Shown here piece by piece: positions 6,761 to 14,610 of a stretch of 64,000 nt of DNA. Position numbers and translations under genes: made by a program. Source of the DNA: Lachnospiraceae bacterium (GTDB lineage: Bacteria > Bacillota > Clostridia > Lachnospirales > Lachnospiraceae). Location of the stretch: assembly GCA_902363665.1 (NCBI GenBank), contig CABJAW010000011.1, positions 83,822 to 147,821 on the forward strand, given 5' to 3'. Each line of letters begins with the position of its first letter. The first letter of the stretch is position 1. The notes below the pieces were generated by a model, which ran no database searches, was not told the DNA's origin, and saw only the letters and a list, made by a program, of their open reading frames with translations.

Positions 6761-7240
6761 ATGGCGAATGAGGATAAAAAAGATTTTAATGCCATGTTGC
6801 ACGATAGCAAGGATATGCCTAAATTTCAGACCATTACCGACCAGAAAAGCATTGAGAAATATGGCGGAAGCAGAATGTACTTTGCCCCACCAATCGACTA
6901 TGATAAGGTGATGAAACTAATTCCTTATGGCAAAGTAATCACTGTCGGAAAAATCCGTGAATATTTTGCTGAACTGAATGGAGCGGATTTCACAGAGCCT
7001 ATCACAGTAGGAATTTTTGTATCTATTGCAGCATGGGCGAGTTACCAGCGTTCCGAAGATGAAACCCCGTATTGGCGAACCTTAAAGGCAAACGGAGAAT
7101 TGAACGCAAAATATCCCGGCGGTATAGAAGCACAAAAGGAAAGGCTGGAAGCAGAAGGCCACACAATTATCCAGAAAGGACGTACTAATATAAAGTATTT
7201 CGTAAAGGACTATGAAAGCGTTCTTTTTGATTTGAGATAG
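6761..7240 (+). CDS. MGMT/alkyltransferase-like DNA-binding domain protein
   Basis: The 159-residue protein matches the C-terminal DNA-binding domain of O6-alkylguanine-DNA alkyltransferases: IPYGKVITVGKIREYF (about residues 50-65), then the active-site region. The catalytic PCHRV motif reads PYWRTL (about residue 102), so the alkyl-accepting cysteine is absent. Family knowledge: alkyltransferase-like (ATL) proteins bind alkylated bases without repairing them and recruit nucleotide excision repair. The N-terminal 45 residues are polar and unrecognised. It has its own promoter and lower GC than the flanking mobilization genes, so it is likely cargo inserted between oriT and relaxase. Confidence 0.75.
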   Translation: MANEDKKDFNAMLHDSKDMPKFQTITDQKSIEKYGGSRMYFAPPIDYDKVMKLIPYGKVITVGKIREYFAELNGADFTEPITVGIFVSIAAWASYQRSEDETPYWRTLKANGELNAKYPGGIEAQKERLEAEGHTIIQKGRTNIKYFVKDYESVLFDLR

Positions 7241-7403
7241 GAATTTTGAGTTGCAAAATATCCCATCATCGGGCCACCCTGACCCGAACTTTCAAAACTG
7301 AATACCAGCCGCCCATCGGCGGCACCACCGAGCAGGAAATCATGGAACGGTTTCCTGCTTTTTCTTTGCCCGGACGCCGGGAGAAAGGAGGTCACAATCC
7401 GTC

Positions 7404-8996
7404 ATGCCACCATGCCCGCACTTTGACCTGAAAATCGTCCAGCGCAGCAAGCGCCAGTCTGCTGTCGCTGCCGCCGCCTACCAGAGCGGGGAACGGCTGT
7501 TTTCCGAATACGACCAGAAGCAGAAATACTATTCCCATAAAAGCGAAGTCGTCCACACCGAAATCATGCTGCCGCCCCATGCCCCGCCGGAGTACGCAGA
7601 CCGCAATACCTTGTGGAACGCCGCCGAAGCCATCGAGAAACAATGGAACTCCCAGCTTGCCCGGAGACTGGTGCTTGCCATACCGAGGGATATTCCCCCG
7701 GCGCAGCAAGCCGACCTTATCCGGGACTACTGCCGGGAGTTTTTCGTTTCCAAAGGCATGATTGCCGACTTTGCCATCCATGACAAGGGGGACGGCAATC
7801 CCCACGCCCATATCCTCTTTACCATGCGGGGGATGGACGAACAGGGCAGGTGGCTCCCCAAGAGCCGGAAGGTGTACGACCTTGACGAGAACGGCGAGCG
7901 TATCCGGCTCCCGTCCGGGAACTGGAAAAGCCACAAAGAGGATACCGTGGACTGGAACGACCAGAAGTACGGGGAGATATGGCGGCAGGCGTGGCAGGAC
8001 ACGGCGAACCGCTATCTGGAGGCCATCGGCAGCCCGGAACGGCTGAACCTGAAATCCTATGAGCGTCAGGGAATAGATAAAATCCCCACCGTCCACATGG
8101 GGCCAGCGGTCAGCTATCTGGAACGGAAAGGCATACAGACCAACATCGGCAACCTGAACCGGGACATCAAAGCCGCCAATTCCCTCATGCAGTCTATCCG
8201 GCAGATGGTACGCAGCTTAAAGGGCTGGCTGTCCGGCCTGAAAGAGAAAAAGGCGGCACTGCTGGAAGCGCTGGAACAGGCCAAGGAGCCGACCATCCCC
8301 GAACTGCTTTCCCGGTATCTGGATATGCGGAGCGAGGAACGCACCGGCTGGACTTCCAAGGGGAAGCTGAAAGGAACTGTCGGCGATTTTAACAAGGTCA
8401 TGGAAGCCCTTGACTTCCTGCGGCAGAAAGAGATCTCCACCGTGGAGAGCCTTGACGCCTATCTGGATAAGGTCAGCGGGGAGATACTTTCCGCCAAGAC
8501 CGACATCCGAAAATCGGAACGCCGGATAAAGGCCATCGATACCACCCTTTCCCATATCGCCAACCACGGAGCCTACAAAGAGGTTTACAAAAAGTACGCT
8601 TCCATCGGCTGGAAAACCCGGAAGGAGAAATTTGCCGCCGAACACCGGGAAGAACTGGACGCCTACCTTGCCGCCAAGCGTTTTTTTAAAGCCCATCAGG
8701 AGGAACTGCCCTTTGATACAAAAGAATTAAAGAAGGAACGGGAGCAGCTTTCCGGGGAACTGTCCGAAAAGAATGAGGGATTGCAGGCGGTTCAGGAGGA
8801 TATGAAGTTGCTGCGGGATGTGCGGAACTGGATAAACCATGTGCTGCCGCCCGACCAGCGCCGGGTTGTGCCGGAGCCGGGAAAGAAGCCGTCCATCAAC
8901 GAACAATTAAGCTGGAAGATTGAGGGCGTAAAACAGCGGGAAGAACAGAAACGCCAGCAGCCCCACCGCCAGCAAAAACAGGATATGGAACTTTAA
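7404..8996 (+). CDS. MobA/MobL family relaxase
   Basis: The 530-residue protein has the MobA/MobL nicking domain at about residues 1-215: FDLKIVQRSKRQSAVAAAAY (motif I region), and the three-histidine motif HDKGDGNPHAHILF at about 125-140 that binds the metal for strand cleavage. The C-terminal 300 residues are helical and charged with coiled-coil stretches, common in this family. It would nick the element's oriT and stay bound to the 5' end for transfer through a T4SS supplied in trans, here plausibly the surrounding ICE. The start at 7404 follows AAAGGAGGTCACAATCCGTC. The next genes (CHC2, VapE-like) follow closely in the same direction. Confidence 0.9.
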   Translation: MPPCPHFDLKIVQRSKRQSAVAAAAYQSGERLFSEYDQKQKYYSHKSEVVHTEIMLPPHAPPEYADRNTLWNAAEAIEKQWNSQLARRLVLAIPRDIPPAQQADLIRDYCREFFVSKGMIADFAIHDKGDGNPHAHILFTMRGMDEQGRWLPKSRKVYDLDENGERIRLPSGNWKSHKEDTVDWNDQKYGEIWRQAWQDTANRYLEAIGSPERLNLKSYERQGIDKIPTVHMGPAVSYLERKGIQTNIGNLNRDIKAANSLMQSIRQMVRSLKGWLSGLKEKKAALLEALEQAKEPTIPELLSRYLDMRSEERTGWTSKGKLKGTVGDFNKVMEALDFLRQKEISTVESLDAYLDKVSGEILSAKTDIRKSERRIKAIDTTLSHIANHGAYKEVYKKYASIGWKTRKEKFAAEHREELDAYLAAKRFFKAHQEELPFDTKELKKEREQLSGELSEKNEGLQAVQEDMKLLRDVRNWINHVLPPDQRRVVPEPGKKPSINEQLSWKIEGVKQREEQKRQQPHRQQKQDMEL

Positions 8997-9066
8997 CCCA
9001 TCAGGCGCTTGCCATTTTCCCCGTGAGAATGACAGGCGCTTTTCTTGTATCAGGAGGATTTGCCTA

Positions 9067-9717
9067 TTGAACGTATTTGAAGCCGTGAAGCAGTCTGTTA
9101 CCACCCGGCAGGCCGCCGAGCATTACGGCGTCCGGGTGGGAAGAACCGGGATGTGCGTCTGCCCTTTCCATGACGATAAAAACCCCAGCATGAAGGTTGA
9201 CCGGCGCTTCCATTGTTTCGGCTGTCAGGCAGACGGGGATGTGATTGACTTTGTTTCCCGTCTGGAAAACGTCAGCCCCAAGGAAGCCGCCCTCATGCTG
9301 GCACAGGACTTTTCCATCCCCTATGAGGACAGGGAGCCGCCAAGCAGGAACCGCCGCCCGAAGCCAAGACAAAGGCAGGAAAGCCCGGAGCAGCAATTCC
9401 GGCGCATGGAGAGATACTGTTTCCGGGTACTGTCCGACTATCACAATCTGCTGCGCCGCTGGAAGCGGGACTATGCCCCAAAGACACCGGACGAGGAATG
9501 GCACCCGCTTTTCGTGGAAGCCTTGCAGAAGCAATCCCATGTGGAATATCTGCTGGATGTGCTGCTGTTCTCCGATATGGGGGAACGGGCTGCCCTGATT
9601 GCCAGCTACGGAAAGGAAGTGAGGAACCTTGAGCGGAGAATGGCAGACCTTGCCGCCCGAACTGCGGCAGGCCGTGACGGACACCATCGAAGCCGCACCC
9701 CCGCCCCGGAGCGTTGA
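9067..9717 (+). CDS. CHC2 zinc finger (DnaG-like) protein
   Basis: The 216-residue protein starts at TTG 9067 after AGGAGG. It has a primase-type zinc finger at residues 30-65 (CVCPFHDDKNPSMKV then FHCFGCQADGDVIDFV), the CHC2 domain that binds single-stranded DNA in DnaG primases. No TOPRIM catalytic domain follows; the rest is a charged helical region. Paired with the VapE-like ATPase, which overlaps it by 89 bp in another frame, it probably forms a primase-helicase-like module for replication of the excised circle or synthesis of the complementary strand after transfer. Priming activity is not shown, since the catalytic part is missing. Confidence 0.8.
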   Translation: MNVFEAVKQSVTTRQAAEHYGVRVGRTGMCVCPFHDDKNPSMKVDRRFHCFGCQADGDVIDFVSRLENVSPKEAALMLAQDFSIPYEDREPPSRNRRPKPRQRQESPEQQFRRMERYCFRVLSDYHNLLRRWKRDYAPKTPDEEWHPLFVEALQKQSHVEYLLDVLLFSDMGERAALIASYGKEVRNLERRMADLAARTAAGRDGHHRSRTPAPER

Positions 9718-11029
9718 GGAAGTCAAAGCCATGCTGGAAAGCACCGAGAAAGGCGGCGTGCGGAACAGTATCCAAAACTGCCTGACGGTATTCCAGTATG
9801 ACCCCATTCTTTCCGGGGCGGTTGCGAAAAATCTCCTGACCGAGCGCATTGACCTTCTAAAGCCCATCGGCAGGAAACGCAGAACCGGCAGCAAGGCCAT
9901 GACCGACACGGACATGAAATATATCCGGCTGTATCTGGAAAAGACCTACGGCCTGACCAGCGAGAAAAAGATAGCGGACGCCGCCGACCTTGCGGCAGAC
10001 GCCAACAGCTACCACCCCATCCGGGACTACCTGAACGGCCTTGTCTGGGACGGGAAAGAGCGTATCCGCTACTGCCTGCGGCACTTTCTGGGAGCCGACA
10101 CGGACAACTACACCTTCCAATCGCTGCGGCTGTTCCTGCTGGGAGCCATCCACCGGGCTTTCTGCCCCGGCTGTAAATTTGAGGTCATGCTCTGTCTGGT
10201 TGGCGGCCAGGGAGCCGGGAAATCCACCTTCTTCCGGCTGCTGGCCGTAAAAGACGAGTGGTTTTCCGATGATTTGCGGAAGCTGGACGATGATAACGTG
10301 TACCGTAAGCTACAAGGCCACTGGATTATTGAAATGTCGGAGATGATTGCCACCGCCAACGCCAAGAGCATTGAGGAAATCAAGTCTTTCCTCAGCCGCC
10401 AGAAGGAGGTCTATAAAATCCCCTACGAAACCCACCCGGAGGACAGGCTGCGGCAGTGCGTGTTCGGCGGGACTTCCAATGCGCTGGACTTCCTGCCCCT
10501 TGACCGTTCCGGGAACCGGCGCTTCCTGCCGGTCATGGTCTACCCTGAACGGGCCGAGGTACACATTTTGGACGATGAAGCCGCTTCCAGAGCCTATATC
10601 GAACAGGTATGGGCGGAAGCCATGACAACCTACAAAAGCGGCGATTTTAAGCTGTCTTTTACCCCCGAAATGATACAGTACCTCAAAGAACACCAGCGGG
10701 ATTTCATGCCGGAGGACACCAAGGCCGGGATGATACAGGCATACCTTGACCGCTACACCGGCAGCGCCGTATGCTCCAAGCAGCTTTTCAAAGAAGCCCT
10801 GAACCACCCCTTTGACGAGCCGAAGCAATGGGAAATCCGGGAAGTCAACGACATCATGAACCACTGTATCACGGAATGGAAGTATTTCTCCAATCCCCGG
10901 ATATTTGAAGGATACGGCAGGCAAAAGGGCTGGGAACGGGAAGCCCCGGCAACGGGCGCTGACAACGGGCGTGAAAAAACGCCGGACGGATTTGTGGAGG
11001 TCACGGAGCAGATGGAACTTCCCTTCTGA
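9629..11029 (+). CDS. VapE/virulence-associated E family ATPase
   Basis: The 466-residue protein carries a Walker A motif GGQGAGKSTFFRLL (about residues 190-203), Walker B-like HWIIEMSEM and the sensor-like GTSNALDFLP then DRSGNRRFLPV. This is the VirE/VapE P-loop family, related to superfamily 3 helicases, that acts with primase-like proteins in phage-inducible islands and mobilizable elements. The TTG at 9629 lies inside the CHC2 gene after AAAGGAAGTGAGG, giving an 89-bp out-of-frame overlap. The overlap suggests coupled production of both. The likely role is helicase or loader in element replication. Confidence 0.85.
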   Translation: MSGEWQTLPPELRQAVTDTIEAAPPPRSVEEVKAMLESTEKGGVRNSIQNCLTVFQYDPILSGAVAKNLLTERIDLLKPIGRKRRTGSKAMTDTDMKYIRLYLEKTYGLTSEKKIADAADLAADANSYHPIRDYLNGLVWDGKERIRYCLRHFLGADTDNYTFQSLRLFLLGAIHRAFCPGCKFEVMLCLVGGQGAGKSTFFRLLAVKDEWFSDDLRKLDDDNVYRKLQGHWIIEMSEMIATANAKSIEEIKSFLSRQKEVYKIPYETHPEDRLRQCVFGGTSNALDFLPLDRSGNRRFLPVMVYPERAEVHILDDEAASRAYIEQVWAEAMTTYKSGDFKLSFTPEMIQYLKEHQRDFMPEDTKAGMIQAYLDRYTGSAVCSKQLFKEALNHPFDEPKQWEIREVNDIMNHCITEWKYFSNPRIFEGYGRQKGWEREAPATGADNGREKTPDGFVEVTEQMELPF

Positions 11030-11050
11030 AAAATCCGGGAAAACCACAGC

Positions 11051-11240
11051 CGGTTGCCGACCCCGTTGCTATCCCGTTGCCGAGCCGGTTGCCGGGAAAA
11101 AGCCCGTAACTGCGGGCTTTTCTCCCCTATAACAACCAAAGCAACAGAAAAATAAAAGAAAAAGTAATAAATAACCCAACCGCCAGACAGAGATTGTTTT
11201 CGAGGTTTTTTGAAGCCCGTTGCCGGACTTCGTTGCCGAC
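11051..11240. repeat. phased GTTGC repeats flanking a terminator
   Basis: GTTGC occurs at 11052, 11064, 11075 and 11087 (spacings 12, 11 and 12 bp, about one helical turn) within CCSGTTGCCG-like units. It occurs again at 11219 and 11232. The helical phasing suggests protein binding, for example replication initiator iterons or recombinase accessory sites. The intergenic region has no gene apart from the terminator. Confidence 0.45.
11098..11121 (+). terminator. terminator after the vapE-like gene
   Basis: AAAAGCCCG (11098-11106) pairs with CGGGCTTTT (11113-11121), ending in T residues. It closes the relaxase-CHC2-VapE unit, so the recombinase may be separately transcribed. Confidence 0.8.
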
Positions 11241-11282
11241 CCTCTCCTGTCTGGCTTATTTCATTTATGGAGGTAACTGCCT

Positions 11283-11480
11283 ATGGCAAAAAGCAAAACT
11301 GAAATCCATGTCACAACGGTATTTGACGGCGAACTGGACGCTACGGACGTTTTCGTGAGCCTGATTGCACAGAAATACAGCCAGAGAAATGATAAAGAAT
11401 ATCTTGCGAAAAAGCAAGATTTAGGATATAATAAAGACAAGGTTCAGAGTGACCGTGTTCCGTCTGGATTGTGCGGGTAA
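11283..11480 (+). CDS. small protein upstream of recombinase
   Basis: The 65-residue protein has an N-terminal segment with IHVTTVFDGELDATDVFVSL, then a charged middle and a short tail. A good ribosome binding site (TGGAGGTAACTGCCT) precedes the ATG at 11283. Similar short genes sit directly before the serine recombinase in related elements. The frame overlaps or abuts the recombinase start (11471 or 11486), so translation is probably coupled. I do not recognise a characterised family. A role as recombination directionality factor is possible but unproven. Confidence 0.55.
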   Translation: MAKSKTEIHVTTVFDGELDATDVFVSLIAQKYSQRNDKEYLAKKQDLGYNKDKVQSDRVPSGLCG

Positions 11481-11485
11481 CGGTT

Positions 11486-13150
11486 ATGATGAACGGATTT
11501 GAATATACAGGCGTAGACGCAATACTGGCAGGCAGCTTCCGGGCGGCTATCTATTGCAGGCTTTCCAAGGACGATGACCTTGACGGGGAGAGTGCCAGTA
11601 TCGCAAACCAGCGGGCTATGCTGGAAACCTACTGCGAGAAGCAGGGATGGGAGGTTGTTGCAGTCTATCAGGACGATGGCTACACGGGGCTGAACATGGA
11701 GCGCCCCGACCTGAAACGAATGTTGAAAGCCATCGAGCGCAGGCAGATAAACCTTGTGGTCACGAAAGACCTGTCCAGACTGGGTAGGAATTACTTGCAG
11801 ACCGGCTTCCTGATTGAAGATTTCTTTCCCCGCAACGGCGTGCGGTATATCGCCATGAATGACGGTATCGACACCATGCGGGACAACAACGACATTGCGC
11901 CGTTCAAGAACATCCTCAACGAGATGTACAGCAAGGACATTTCCAAGAAGGTTCATTCCTCTTATCTGCTGAAAGCGCAGAAAGGCCAGTTTACCGGCTG
12001 CCTTGCCCCCTTTGGGTATCGGAAAGACCCGGAGGACAAAAACCATCTGCTGATTGATGAGGAAACGGCCCCCATTGTCCGGCGTCTGTTTGCGTGGGCG
12101 CTGGAAGGACACGGCCCCAACTACATCCGGCGCAGGTTGGAAGAAGAAAAAATCCCATGCCCGACCTACTGGAACCGGGTGCGGGGCTTTCGGAACGTGT
12201 CAACCAAGTGGGAAAAGAAAGACCCGGTCAACGGGCGGTATATGTGGGACTTCTCCGTGATTAAGGACATCCTGATGAACCCCGTCTACACCGGCGCTAT
12301 CGCTTCCCAGAAGAAGGAATACCGCTTCAAAATCGGCACCATCGGGGAGAAAAAGCCGGAGGACTGGATTGTGGTGGAGAACCAGCATGAGCCGATTGTT
12401 GACCGCAAGACCTTTGACATCGTGCAGCGCAAGCTGAAATCCCGGCAGCGCCCCCGCCAGACCGGGGAAATCAGCCTGTTTGCGGGGCTTATCAAGTGCG
12501 GCGAGTGCGGGAAGTCGCTGACGATCCGCTACACCAACGACAAGCACCCGAAGCAGATTTATTCCTGTAAAACCTACAACGCCTACGGCAAGCAGCACTG
12601 TACCCAGCACCGGGTTGAGTACGACACTCTTTACAGCCTTGTGCTGAACAAAATCCGGGAGTGCGCCAGAGCCGCCCTGATGGACGGGGAAGCCGTTGCC
12701 GGGAAGCTGACAGACACCTGCGAAGCCGAGCAGAAAGGCCAGCGGGAAGCGTTGGAGCGTTCCCTAACCAAAGACGAGGAAAGGATTGACGTTCTGGAAA
12801 AGATGGTGCTGCGGCTGTATGAGGACATGGTTGCCGGGCGTATCAGCGAAGCGAACTTCAATCTGCTGATGGAAAAGACGCAGGCGGAACAGGCCGAGTT
12901 GAAAGCAAAGGTCACGGAAGGCCGGAAGAAGCTGGCCGATGAAATCCGGCTTGCGTGTGACGCCCGCCAGTGGGTGGAAGCCATTCAGGAATACGCCGAC
13001 ATCACGGAACTGGACGCCGCCACCCTAAACCGCCTGATTAAAGAAATCGTTGTCCATGAGAGCATAGACAGCGATAAGACAAGACACATTTCTATCGAAA
13101 TTCATTTCAATCTCAAACCCATCCCGGAGGTGGAGCAGGTCACGGCCTGA
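11486..13150 (+). CDS. large serine recombinase of the inserted element
   Basis: The protein of about 554 residues has an N-terminal resolvase domain (RAAIYCRLSKDDDLDGES, catalytic Ser near residue 27; VTKDLSRLGRNYLQT) and the recombinase domain (GYRKDPEDKNHLLIDEE onward). A zinc ribbon (CGECGKSLTIRY with YSCKTYNAYGKQHC, about residues 330-370) and a coiled-coil C-terminal region complete it. This is the TnpX-like large serine recombinase group that excises and inserts Tn4451-type elements. ATG 11486 is preferred over TTG 11471. It lies about 90 bp from the right end in maff2, the usual position for the integrase of such an element. Confidence 0.92.
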   Translation: MMNGFEYTGVDAILAGSFRAAIYCRLSKDDDLDGESASIANQRAMLETYCEKQGWEVVAVYQDDGYTGLNMERPDLKRMLKAIERRQINLVVTKDLSRLGRNYLQTGFLIEDFFPRNGVRYIAMNDGIDTMRDNNDIAPFKNILNEMYSKDISKKVHSSYLLKAQKGQFTGCLAPFGYRKDPEDKNHLLIDEETAPIVRRLFAWALEGHGPNYIRRRLEEEKIPCPTYWNRVRGFRNVSTKWEKKDPVNGRYMWDFSVIKDILMNPVYTGAIASQKKEYRFKIGTIGEKKPEDWIVVENQHEPIVDRKTFDIVQRKLKSRQRPRQTGEISLFAGLIKCGECGKSLTIRYTNDKHPKQIYSCKTYNAYGKQHCTQHRVEYDTLYSLVLNKIRECARAALMDGEAVAGKLTDTCEAEQKGQREALERSLTKDEERIDVLEKMVLRLYEDMVAGRISEANFNLLMEKTQAEQAELKAKVTEGRKKLADEIRLACDARQWVEAIQEYADITELDAATLNRLIKEIVVHESIDSDKTRHISIEIHFNLKPIPEVEQVTA

Positions 13151-13241
13151 CCTGCCCCCGCCGGGGCGGTTCTTAAAAACTCCATAGATATTTCTTGACA
13201 CGCCGCCGCCCGCCATCGAGCCGTTTTCCTACACCTATTTG

Positions 13242-13325
13242 GGGATAAAACAGCTGATGGCGGGAGGTGGTGTTGTTTTGATCGGCACCCAGCTTGTACC
13301 GTTACTTTCCGGTTTGTTTAGCTGA
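13242..13325 (+). pseudogene. Maff2 family protein, 3' part
   Basis: An open frame without its own start reads GIKQLMAGGGVVLIGTQLVP and ends at 13325, exactly the missing C-terminus of the Maff2 fragment at 1376-1534. Its GIKQLMA segment repeats the last residues of the left fragment but with different codons. The next ICE gene begins 23 bp later, so the original operon order is preserved around the insertion. Confidence 0.85.
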
Positions 13326-13348
13326 GAAACTTAGGAGGGAGATGACTC

Positions 13349-14218
13349 ATGGATCGGATATTTGAAGCGATTGAAGAATGGATGAGGAATCTTCTGACAG
13401 GCATGGTAAGTTCCAACCTGACAACAATGTATACCGATGTCAATGAAAAGACCGGTCAGATTGCTGCTCAGGTTGGGCAGACACCGCAGGGCTGGAATGG
13501 GAACATTTTCAGCATGATACAAAATCTTTCCGATTCGGTCATTGTACCGATTGCCGGTATGATTATTACCTTTGTGCTTTGTTATGAGCTGATTTCCATG
13601 TTAACAGAAAAGAACAATATGCACGACATCGACACCTGGATGTTCTTTAAATACTTTTTCAAGATGTGGGTGGCAGTCTGGATCGTCAGCCATACCTTTA
13701 CGATCACGATGGCGGTATTTGATGTCGGGCAGTCCGTAGTCAGCCGGGCAGCTGGAGTTATCAGTTCTGATACAGCGATCAATATAGATACGATGATCTC
13801 TACAATGGAAACGGCGATGGAATCTATGGAGATTGGTGAACTTGTCATACTGGCACTGGAAACGATGCTTGTAAGCCTGTGTATGAAGATTATCTCAGTC
13901 TTTATTACAGTGATTTTGTATGGACGTATGATTGAGATTTATCTCTATTCGTCCGTTGGAGCGATCCCGTTCGCAACCATGTCCAACCGGGAATGGGGGC
14001 AGATCGGGAACAACTATCTTCGTGGATTGTTTGCACTGGCATTCCAGGGATTTTTTATGATGGTCTGCGTGGGAATCTATGCGGTCCTGGTCGCAAACAT
14101 CCAAATGTCAGATAACATACATTCTGCATTGTTCGGCGTGATGGCATACACGGTGATCCTGTGTTTCAGTCTGATGAAAACAGGAAACTTCGCCCGCAGT
14201 ATCTTTAACGCCCATTAA
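13349..14218 (+). CDS. TrbL/VirB6-like conjugal transfer membrane protein
   Basis: The 289-residue protein has about six hydrophobic segments (roughly residues 55-80, 105-125, 165-190, 205-225, 230-255 and 260-280) after an amphipathic N-terminus. In Tn1549/CTn-like ICEs, a polytopic protein at this position between maff2 and prgI is regarded as the VirB6/TrbL-like inner-membrane channel component. AGGAGG lies before the ATG at 13349. It would form the inner-membrane pore with VirB4 and the coupling protein. Transcription from the original ICE promoter is blocked or altered by the upstream insertion. Confidence 0.8.
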   Translation: MDRIFEAIEEWMRNLLTGMVSSNLTTMYTDVNEKTGQIAAQVGQTPQGWNGNIFSMIQNLSDSVIVPIAGMIITFVLCYELISMLTEKNNMHDIDTWMFFKYFFKMWVAVWIVSHTFTITMAVFDVGQSVVSRAAGVISSDTAINIDTMISTMETAMESMEIGELVILALETMLVSLCMKIISVFITVILYGRMIEIYLYSSVGAIPFATMSNREWGQIGNNYLRGLFALAFQGFFMMVCVGIYAVLVANIQMSDNIHSALFGVMAYTVILCFSLMKTGNFARSIFNAH

Positions 14219-14235
14219 GAAAGGAGGAATTGGCA

Positions 14236-14610
14236 ATGGCATTTGTATCTGTGCCTAAAGACTTAACCAAGGTCAAGAATAAGATCATTTTCAATCTGAC
14301 GAAACGGCAGCTGATCTGCTTTGGAATTGCGGCGGCGGTAGGGCTTCCGTTTTATTTCTTAAGCAGGGGAATTATTGGTTCCAGTAACGCAGCGACCGGG
14401 ATGTGCCTTCTGATGCTTCCGGCATTTTTGTTTGCCATGTATGAGAAGGATGGGCTTCCGTTAGAAAAGGTCTTAAAAAATATGATCACCGTAAAATTTA
14501 TCCGTCCTCCGGTACGCAAGTACCAGATGGAAAATATGTACGAGAAAAAATATACCGTGGTCAGAAAGAAGAAAGGGGGAACGAAGAGTGTTAAAAAGAA
14601 AAAACGATAG
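14236..14610 (+). CDS. PrgI family T4SS protein (VirB3-like)
   Basis: The 124-residue protein has a hydrophobic hairpin at about residues 22-70 (LICFGIAAAVGLPFYFL ... MCLLMLPAFLFAMY) preceded by VPKDLTKVKNKIIFNLTKRQ and followed by a basic tail. This is the PrgI family, VirB3-like partners of VirB4 in Gram-positive T4SSs. ATG 14236 is chosen because AAGGAGG lies 8 bp upstream. The gene overlaps virB4 by 23 bp, indicating coupled translation of the two partners. Confidence 0.85.
   Translation: MAFVSVPKDLTKVKNKIIFNLTKRQLICFGIAAAVGLPFYFLSRGIIGSSNAATGMCLLMLPAFLFAMYEKDGLPLEKVLKNMITVKFIRPPVRKYQMENMYEKKYTVVRKKKGGTKSVKKKKR

Larger units (their letters stand above)
1512..13243. mobile_element. serine-recombinase mobilizable element inserted in maff2
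   Basis: The two maff2 halves flank a GC-rich block with its own relaxase, replication-like proteins and large serine recombinase, the recombinase lying next to the right end as usual. The ends share GGGGATNAANCAGCTNATGGC (about 1507-1528 and 13241-13262; 18 of 22 positions identical). If crossover is at a GA dinucleotide, as known for Tn4451-type TnpX recombinases, then GA at 1510-1511 and 13244-13245 rejoins an intact maff2 reading ...QGIKQLMAGGG. The exact core is inference; the insertion itself is clear from the split gene. Confidence 0.85.

Noticed and set aside
6483-6911. 142-codon frame overlapping the oriT region and the alkyltransferase-like gene
   Set aside because: It covers the hairpin region and runs over the start of a well supported gene with its own promoter; the translation has no recognisable pattern.
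7392-8096. 234-codon minus-strand frame opposite the relaxase
   Set aside because: GC-rich shadow frame of the MobA/MobL gene; no ribosome binding site and no family pattern.
10310-11047. 245-codon minus-strand frame opposite the VapE-like gene
   Set aside because: Shadow of a GC-rich coding gene; the opposite strand carries clear Walker motifs.
11052-11240. GTTGC repeats as a CRISPR array
   Set aside because: The repeat core is only about 8-10 bp with 11-13 bp period, no spacers and no cas genes anywhere in the window.
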